A stretch of DNA of 64,000 bases from Tabrizicola fusiformis (lineage in GTDB: Bacteria > Pseudomonadota > Alphaproteobacteria > Rhodobacterales > Rhodobacteraceae): contig NZ_JABUHN010000007.1 in NCBI RefSeq assembly GCF_013328815.1, positions 186,001 to 250,000 of the forward strand, written 5' to 3'. Below the pieces are notes generated by a model. It was not told the origin of the DNA, did not search any database, and saw only the letters and a list, made by a program, of their open reading frames with translations. The position numbers were made by a program, and so were the translations under genes. Position 1 is the stretch's first letter; every line of letters starts with the position of its first letter. Positions 58,331-64,000 of the stretch are shown piece after piece.

Positions 58331-59949
58331 TCCTGAATCTCCTCGACGCGGGGGGCCTGCATCACGCCTTCGGCATAGATCGCCGGGCTTTGCAGCGCGC
58401 GGGCCGTGCTTTCCATGAAGCGCAGGCTGTCATTGCCCTCCAGTGTCAGCAGGATGGTCATGCCCACCAGCGCCAGAACCGGCGCGATTTCCAGCGCCAG
58501 CACGCGCGGCACCACCCCTTCCGATGCCCAGAAGGTCTGAATCCCCACCCGGATCAACCCGATCAGCGTCGCCAGACCGGACAGCAGCATGAGAGTGACA
58601 AAGACCCAGCCTTCGGTCCCGGTATCGGCCCCCAGAACCCCGCCCAGCATGGCAAGCTTGCCCAAGAAGCCCGAGAGCGGCGGCAGCCCGGCCAGCACCA
58701 GCAGGCAAGCCCCAAAACACAGGCCCAGCACCGTCAGCGTGCCGGGAATGGCAAGGCCGACCTCGGGCTGATTGTCTTCATCCTTCAGGTCAAGCCCATA
58801 GGCATCGGCGGTCAGCGCCAGCATGGCGGCAATGCCGCCCTCTTCCCGGCTCATCGGTTCGATCAGCAGGAACAGGGCGGAAATCGCCACGGTGGAACTG
58901 ACAAGGTAATAGAGCGCCCCCGCCAGCATGGCCGTTCCACCGCCTGCCAGTGCAAAGCCGGTAATGGCCAGCACCGTGCCGGAGGAAATCAGCACCAGAT
59001 GCGCCGCCATCCGCCCCAGCCCCTGCGAGGCCAGCACGCCCGTCAGGCCAAAGGCCACCGTCGCCATGCCGCCCACCACCAGCACCTCGGCCCCGAACCC
59101 GGCCGAAGGGCCGGCCGCCGCCCCGAACATCAGCATCGACAGTCGCAGGATCACATAGACGCCGACCTTGGTCATGATGGCGAACATCGCCGCCACCGGC
59201 GCCGCGCCCGCCATATAGGTCGTGGGCAGCCAGAAGGACAAAGGCCAGATCCCCGCTTTCACCAGAAAGGCCAGCCCCAGCATGGTGGCGCCAAGGTGAA
59301 ACAGCGGGCGGTCCGCTTCGGACAGGCTGGCGATCAGGGTGGAAAGCTGCGCCATGTTCAGGGTGCCGGTGACACCGTAGATCAGGCTGACCCCGATCAG
59401 GAAGAACAGCGAGGCGGTCAGGTTGATGGCGATGTAATGCAGCCCCGCCCGCACCTTCAACTGCCCAGACCCATGCAGCAACAGCCCATATGAGGCGGCC
59501 AGTAGCACCTCGAAGAACACAAAAAGGTTGAACAGGTCGCCCGCCAGAAAGGCCCCGGCCAGCCCCATCAGCAGAAACTGGAACAGCGCATGGAAATGCT
59601 GCCCCTGCCGATGCCAGCCCGCCGCCGAATAGATCAGCGCCGGCAGCGCCAGCAGCCCGGTCAGCACCAGCATCATCGCCGAAAGCCGGTCCACCACCAG
59701 CACGATGCCAAAGGGCGCGGCCCAATCGCTCAACAGGTAAAACCCGATGTCGCGCCCACCTGCCAGACCATGGGTCTTGGCGCGGGTCAGCAGCTCGACC
59801 GAAACGATCAGCATGGCAAAGGCCGCGCCAAGGCTGATCACCAGCTTGGCCCGGCGCTGACGATCTTCGTAGAGCAGCATCAGCGCGCCCGCGAAGAACG
59901 GAATCAGGATCGGCGCGATGATCAGGTGTTCGGTGGCAAATTCGGTCAT
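58327..59949 (-). CDS. phaD: Monovalent cation/H+ antiporter subunit D
   Basis: A 540-residue, about 14-helix homologue of complex I proton-pumping subunits. Residues typical of the ion path are seen in LFNLFVFFEVLLAASYGLLLHG (Glu) and FLVKAGIWPLSFWLPTTYMAGAAPVAAMFAIMTKVGVY (two Lys). It is one of the two large transport subunits. Confidence 0.93.
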   Translation of the reverse strand: MTEFATEHLIIAPILIPFFAGALMLLYEDRQRRAKLVISLGAAFAMLIVSVELLTRAKTHGLAGGRDIGFYLLSDWAAPFGIVLVVDRLSAMMLVLTGLLALPALIYSAAGWHRQGQHFHALFQFLLMGLAGAFLAGDLFNLFVFFEVLLAASYGLLLHGSGQLKVRAGLHYIAINLTASLFFLIGVSLIYGVTGTLNMAQLSTLIASLSEADRPLFHLGATMLGLAFLVKAGIWPLSFWLPTTYMAGAAPVAAMFAIMTKVGVYVILRLSMLMFGAAAGPSAGFGAEVLVVGGMATVAFGLTGVLASQGLGRMAAHLVLISSGTVLAITGFALAGGGTAMLAGALYYLVSSTVAISALFLLIEPMSREEGGIAAMLALTADAYGLDLKDEDNQPEVGLAIPGTLTVLGLCFGACLLVLAGLPPLSGFLGKLAMLGGVLGADTGTEGWVFVTLMLLSGLATLIGLIRVGIQTFWASEGVVPRVLALEIAPVLALVGMTILLTLEGNDSLRFMESTARALQSPAIYAEGVMQAPRVEEIQE

Positions 59950-60290
59950 TGGCCCCCCTCGCGCCCGTCAACATGGTCGGTTCCGGTAAAGCCGCGCGAG
60001 GCGATCATCACCACCAGAAACAGCGCCGTGGTGGCAAAGCTGATCACGATGGCCGTCAGCACCAGCGCCTGTGGAACCGGATCGGCATAGATCGTCGGAT
60101 CGACGAAACCGCCCTTGGGCATGATCGGCGGGGCACCGACATAAAGCCGCCCCATCGAAAAGATGAAGAGGTTGACCGCATAGGACAACAGGCACAGCCC
60201 CACGATCACCTGAAAGGTGCGCGGCCGCAGCAAAAGCCAGGTGCCCGAGGCGGCGAGAATGCCGATGGCGGCGGACAGGACGATTTCCAT
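59946..60290 (-). CDS. phaC: Monovalent cation/H+ antiporter subunit C
   Basis: A 114-residue, three-helix NuoK-like protein (GLCLLSYAVNLFIFSMGRL, DPVPQALVLTAIVISFATTALFLVV). Start and stop overlap the adjacent subunit genes. Confidence 0.92.
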   Translation of the reverse strand: MEIVLSAAIGILAASGTWLLLRPRTFQVIVGLCLLSYAVNLFIFSMGRLYVGAPPIMPKGGFVDPTIYADPVPQALVLTAIVISFATTALFLVVMIASRGFTGTDHVDGREGGQ

Positions 60291-63178
60291 CAGGCGGCCT
60301 CCTTGCTTTCGGCTTCGGGGGTGTCTTGGTCCCGCAGACGGGCCGAGCGCAGCGACTGGTGGGCAATGGCGATCAGCATAAGCACCGTGGCGCCCACGAC
60401 CAGCGCATAGACCCCCAGATCGAACAGCATTGCCGTCGCGGCGGGCACCTGCCCGATCAGCGGCAGATCGACATAGCGGGCATGGGCCGTCAGGAACGGA
60501 TAGCCGAAGAGCCCCGCCCCCAGCCCCGTCGCCCCGGCGATCAAAAGGCCAAAGCCCATCCAGCGGATCGGCAGCACGGTCAGCCGCGCCTCGACCCAGC
60601 GCACATTGCTGCCGAGGTATTGCACAAGAAAGGCGATGGCCAGCGTCACCCCGGCCGAGAATCCGCCGCCGGGCAGGTCATGGCCGCGCATAAAGAAATA
60701 GGCCGAAACCACGATCATCGCCGGGAACATCCAGCGCAGGATCACGCCGGGCACCGTCAGATAATCCTGTAGGGCCGCCGCCGCCTCGCCCCGCTGCTGT
60801 TCGGGTTGATTTGTGCTTTCCGTTGCCGGACGGAAGCGGCGCAGAAGGGCATAGACCGTCAGCCCTACCACCGCCAGAACGGTGATTTCGCCGAAGGTAT
60901 CGAAGGCGCGGAAATCGACGAGGATGACGTTCACCACATTGGTGCCGCCGCCCTCCTTATAGGCATTGCGCAGGAACCAGTCGCCGATATTGGGGATCAG
61001 CGGCCGGGTCATCACCGCATAGGACACCAAAGCGATGCCCAGCCCCGCAGCGGCCGCGATTACAAAGTCACGCAGCCGGCGCAGCCTTGCGGACAGCATC
61101 TGATCTTCGGCAATCTCCTCGCGCCGCTTGGGCAGCCAGCGCAGGCCCAGAAGCAGGAGAACCGTGGTCACGATCTCGACCAGAAGCTGGGTTACCGCCA
61201 GATCGGGGGCCGAAAACCATGCAAAGGTCAGGCAGGTCATCAGCCCCGCCCCGCCCAGCAGAACCAGTGCGGCAAAGCGGTGATACTTGGCCTGCCAGGC
61301 CGCACCCAACGCGCAGGCCGCCCCCACCAGCCACATCAGCGCAAAGGCCGGGCTAAGGGGATTGGCCAAAGGCTCGGTCGCATAGGCCAGTTGCCGCCAC
61401 AGAACCGCCGCCGCAAAGGTCAGCGCCAGCAGGACCAGAATGCGCAATTGCGGTTGCAGCTTTTCGGTGCCGATCCGCTGATGCAGCAAGCGCGGCAGAC
61501 GCCAGCTCAGGGCCAGCAGCAGGCGTTCATAGATCCGCTGCGCCCGGATGCGGTGCAGAAGGGGCGGCCCCTCGGGGCCCGCCGCGATCTGGCGCGCAAA
61601 GACGAGATACAAAAGCGCGCCCATGAGCAGAGCAACAAGGCTCATCTGGAGGGGCAGGTTGAAACCGTGCCAGACGGCGATGTCGAAATGCGGCGTGTCC
61701 GGCCCCAGCACGGCCCGCGCTGCCTGGTTCAGCACCGGGCCAAGGGTGGTGCCCGGCATCATCCCCACCACCAGACAGATCAGCACCAGCGCCTCGACCG
61801 GGCGGCGCAGCCACGGCGTCGGCTCATGCGGCTCTTTGGGCAGGTCCACCGGCGGCGGGCCAAAGAACACCGTGGCGATGAAGCGCAGCGAATAGGCCAC
61901 GGCAAAGATGCTGGCAAAGGTGGCAAGATAAGGCAGGCTGTTGTCCAGCCAGGTGCCGTTGTGCCAATCCACCGCCTCGGCAAAGAACATCTCTTTCGAG
62001 ATGAAGCCGTTCAGCATCGGCACCCCCGCCATGGCCGCCGCCGCGACAATGGCCAGCGTTCCGGTCAGCGGTATCAGCCGCATCAGCCCCGACAGCCGCC
62101 GCATGTCGCGGGTGCCCGTCTCATGGTCGATGATGCCCGCCGCCATGAAGAGCGACGCCTTGAAGACCGCGTGGTTCACGATGTGGAAGATCGCGGCAAG
62201 GATGGCGCCCTTGCTGCCGATGCCCGCCAGCGCGGTGATCAGGCCCAGATGGCTGATGGTGGAATAGGCCAGCAACCCTTTCAGGTCATGCCGGAACAGC
62301 GCAATCACCGCGCCAAGGATCAGCGTCGCCATCCCCGTGCCGGTGACGGCATAGAACCACGCCTCGGTCCCGCCCAGCGCGGGCGAAAAGCGGATCAGCA
62401 GGAACACCCCCGCCTTGACCATGGTTGCCGAATGCAGAAAGGCCGAAACCGGCGTCGGTGCCGCCATGGCGCCGGGTAGCCAGAAATGGAACGGAAATTG
62501 CGCCGATTTGGTGAAGGCGCCGATCAGGAACAGCGCCAGCACCAGCGGATAAAGCGGATGCGCCCGGATCAGATCGCCCGAGCCAAGAACCCGGTCAAGG
62601 TCGTTGCTGCCCACGATCTGGCCCAGGATCAGCATGGCCACCATCAGGCACAGCCCGCCGATGGCCGTCACGATCAGGGCCATCCGCGCCCCGTCGCGCG
62701 CCGCCTGCCCCTGATACCAATAGCCGATCAACAGGAAGGACACGACCGAGGTCAGCTCCCAGAACACCACCAGAAGCAGGATGTTACCCGACAGCAGCAT
62801 CCCCAGCATGGCCCCGGTAAAGGCCATCAGGAAGGAGTAGAACCGCGGCACCGGATCGGTTTTCAACAGGTAATAGCGGGCATAGATCACCACCAGCACG
62901 CCGATGGCCAGAACCAGCGTGACGAACAGCCACGAAAACCCGTCCATCCTGAAACTGAGGTTCAGTTGCAGCGCAGGCACCCATTGCACCACACCGCGCA
63001 GGATGCGCCCCTCTGCGACCGGGGCATGGAACACCGCCATAAGCGCCAGCCCGGCCGCCAGAACCAATCCCGAAATCCAGGCCGCCGCATTATGGGCGTT
63101 GACCGGAAGCGTCGCCGTGATCACCGCCCCCAGAAACGGCAGCATCACAAGGACAAGGATAAGGTTCTGCTCGATCAT
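60290..63178 (-). CDS. phaA: Monovalent cation/H+ antiporter subunit A/B fusion
   Basis: A 962-residue membrane protein. Residues about 1-780 form the NuoL-like A subunit (LLVVFWELTSVVSFLLIGYW, TKSAQFPFHFWLPGAMAAPTPVSAFLHSATMVKAGVFLL, FHIVNHAVFKASLFMAAGIIDHETGTRDM). Residues about 780-962 are the MnhB-like B domain (VPGVILRWMFPAMIVVSAYFFMRGHDLPGGGFSAGVTLAIAFLVQYL). The A-B fusion is typical of the group-2 Pha system of alphaproteobacteria. It is the first gene of the operon, extruding Na+/K+ in exchange for protons for pH and salt homeostasis. Confidence 0.93.
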   Translation of the reverse strand: MIEQNLILVLVMLPFLGAVITATLPVNAHNAAAWISGLVLAAGLALMAVFHAPVAEGRILRGVVQWVPALQLNLSFRMDGFSWLFVTLVLAIGVLVVIYARYYLLKTDPVPRFYSFLMAFTGAMLGMLLSGNILLLVVFWELTSVVSFLLIGYWYQGQAARDGARMALIVTAIGGLCLMVAMLILGQIVGSNDLDRVLGSGDLIRAHPLYPLVLALFLIGAFTKSAQFPFHFWLPGAMAAPTPVSAFLHSATMVKAGVFLLIRFSPALGGTEAWFYAVTGTGMATLILGAVIALFRHDLKGLLAYSTISHLGLITALAGIGSKGAILAAIFHIVNHAVFKASLFMAAGIIDHETGTRDMRRLSGLMRLIPLTGTLAIVAAAAMAGVPMLNGFISKEMFFAEAVDWHNGTWLDNSLPYLATFASIFAVAYSLRFIATVFFGPPPVDLPKEPHEPTPWLRRPVEALVLICLVVGMMPGTTLGPVLNQAARAVLGPDTPHFDIAVWHGFNLPLQMSLVALLMGALLYLVFARQIAAGPEGPPLLHRIRAQRIYERLLLALSWRLPRLLHQRIGTEKLQPQLRILVLLALTFAAAVLWRQLAYATEPLANPLSPAFALMWLVGAACALGAAWQAKYHRFAALVLLGGAGLMTCLTFAWFSAPDLAVTQLLVEIVTTVLLLLGLRWLPKRREEIAEDQMLSARLRRLRDFVIAAAAGLGIALVSYAVMTRPLIPNIGDWFLRNAYKEGGGTNVVNVILVDFRAFDTFGEITVLAVVGLTVYALLRRFRPATESTNQPEQQRGEAAAALQDYLTVPGVILRWMFPAMIVVSAYFFMRGHDLPGGGFSAGVTLAIAFLVQYLGSNVRWVEARLTVLPIRWMGFGLLIAGATGLGAGLFGYPFLTAHARYVDLPLIGQVPAATAMLFDLGVYALVVGATVLMLIAIAHQSLRSARLRDQDTPEAESKEAA

Positions 63179-63455
63179 GCCTTAGGGCTAACTCGCTTTG
63201 CGTTATGGATGGCGTCCCTGCCCCGAGGGGGTGCAGCACGGGCGTCCGAAATGAGTTGGACGGGCAGCGCATGTTTCCATGGGGGGAGCCGATGCCCCAA
63301 ATGAAAGCGAATTGATCAGGATTTCAACCCCATGGCGGACAAAAACGCCCGCCAGATGTCGAATTTCGACCGTATCGGCCCTTGGGGTCTCGCACGCGCG
63401 CCCGGCTTGACTGAATGTGCATAATGATTAAAAACATTTCAAGCTGGAGAGCGCC
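63179..63455. other. Divergent intergenic region between pha operon and reductase gene
   Basis: This 277-nt gap must hold the pha promoter (- strand) and the promoter of the 63456 gene (+ strand). The right-hand part is AT-rich, with TTGACT at 63407-63412 and CATAAT at 63420-63425, but these two are too close to be partners. I see no clear operator, terminator or small gene. Confidence 0.4.
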
Positions 63456-64000
63456 ATGCCGATCACCCCCATCCTGCAATTCGGCACCAGCCGGTTTCTT
63501 CAGGCCCATGCCGATCTGTTCCTGTCCGAAGGGCCCGACGCGATTGGTCCGGTGACGGTGGTGCAATCTTCGGGCGATGCCGGGCGGCGCGGGCGGCTCG
63601 CAGCGCTGGCCGCTCCCGAAGGCTTTCCGGTGCGGGTGCAGGGCATCGCCGACGGGCAGGCCGTTTCCTTCGAAACCCGCGTCACCTCGGTCCGCCGGGC
63701 GCTGACCACGGCGTCAGATTGGCCGGAAATCTGCCGCATCGCCGTGGAGGAGGCAGAGATCATCCTGTCCAACACCTCGGACTCCGGCTGGGTGCCGCAG
63801 CCTGCCGATGATGGTGTGACGTTCGATCAGGCGATGTCCTATCCCGCCAAGCTGACCCATCTGCTGCGCGCCCGCCACGCCGCCGGGGGCCGCCCGTTGC
63901 AGGTGATGCCGACCGAGTTGGTGGCCCGCAACGGCGACACCTTGCGCGCGCGGGTGCTGGAACTGGCCACGGCCCTTGATCCGGCGCTGGCAGAGTGGAT
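63456..64000 (+). CDS. Mannitol dehydrogenase/tagaturonate reductase family protein, 5' part only
   Basis: The first 181 residues of a gene running off the right edge. The N-terminus MPITPILQFGTSRFLQAHADLFLSEGP matches the NAD-binding start of polyol/altronate (UxaB/UxuB-type) dehydrogenases, and EAEIILSNTSDSGW the next conserved block. Members reduce tagaturonate or fructuronate, or oxidise polyols. The ATG follows GGAGAG. The substrate cannot be decided from this part. Confidence 0.82.
   Translation, partial: MPITPILQFGTSRFLQAHADLFLSEGPDAIGPVTVVQSSGDAGRRGRLAALAAPEGFPVRVQGIADGQAVSFETRVTSVRRALTTASDWPEICRIAVEEAEIILSNTSDSGWVPQPADDGVTFDQAMSYPAKLTHLLRARHAAGGRPLQVMPTELVARNGDTLRARVLELATALDPALAEW

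Noticed and set aside
1-64000. Mobile elements, CRISPR arrays, phage, toxin-antitoxin or defence genes
   Set aside because: I saw no transposase, integrase, regular repeat array or recognised defence domain; base composition and codon use look even across the window.
1-64000. tRNA, rRNA or riboswitches
   Set aside because: The few intergenic gaps are short and none shows a cloverleaf or a riboswitch core that I recognise; a covariance-model scan would be needed to exclude small RNAs.

Overview
The window is gene-dense, very GC-rich chromosomal DNA with almost no non-coding space, many ATGA-type gene overlaps, and a gene content dominated by ABC importers and catabolic enzymes. GC content, codon use, tandem-ATPase sugar transporters and a Pha-type cation antiporter with fused A/B subunits point to an alphaproteobacterium, most likely Rhodobacterales (Paracoccus/Rhodobacter-like). 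This is inferred from style of sequence, not from a marker gene. I saw no rRNA, tRNA, CRISPR, insertion sequence or phage gene.

Layout. (1) 1-2293, + strand: the end of a 4-hydroxyphenylacetate/homoprotocatechuate-type lower pathway (FAH-family protein, hydratase, aldolase). It converges on (2) 10068-2330, - strand: a seven-gene operon with a NicX-like ring-cleaving dioxygenase, an acyl-CoA-dehydrogenase-fold flavoprotein lacking the usual catalytic Glu, an SRPBCC-alpha/beta-hydrolase fusion, a TetR regulator, a glutamine-synthetase-like ligase, a flavin reductase and an APC permease. This looks like an uncharacterised catabolic operon for an N-containing (possibly pyridine-type) compound. 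(3) 10260-23100: a sugar or sugar-acid module with a Gfo/Idh/MocA oxidoreductase, three TIM-barrel isomerases/epimerases, an enolase-superfamily dehydratase, a D-2-hydroxyacid dehydrogenase, a GntR/FadR-type regulator and a six-gene ABC importer. TCTGGTNNNACCAGA-like palindromes tie its promoters together. (4) 23256-27580: a TetR regulator divergent from a two-gene Tm-1-like pair, a cupin and an M24 peptidase-like protein, with face-to-face promoters sharing one -10 element.

(5) 27597-37303: an RpiR-regulated dipeptide-type ABC importer with an M81 (MlrC-like) hydrolase, divergent from an N-succinylamino-acid-racemase/OSBS-type enolase and a GNAT acyltransferase, i.e. a likely D-amino-acid/peptide utilisation module. 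(6) 37311-57204: an amino-sugar region: a short LLM-type protein, RidA, NagB, CutC, an MFS exporter, a second M81 protein, a cytoplasmic GH20 hexosaminidase, an SDR, an RpiR regulator, an NTF2-like protein, a third M81 protein, a D-threonine-aldolase/alanine-racemase-like PLP enzyme, NagA, a ROK kinase, a Gfo/Idh/MocA oxidoreductase and a sugar ABC importer. A shared 17-bp motif recurs in front of its transcription units. (7) 63178-57193, - strand: a complete six-gene Pha/Mrp group-2 cation/proton antiporter. (8) 63456-64000: the start of a mannitol-dehydrogenase/tagaturonate-reductase family gene.

Taken together, regions 5 and 6 combine peptide uptake, D-amino-acid chemistry, intracellular beta-N-acetylhexosaminidase and GlcNAc catabolism. 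This would fit scavenging of peptidoglycan or other amino-sugar/peptide conjugates, but that is a hypothesis. The most promising undescribed system is the NicX-like operon in region 2.
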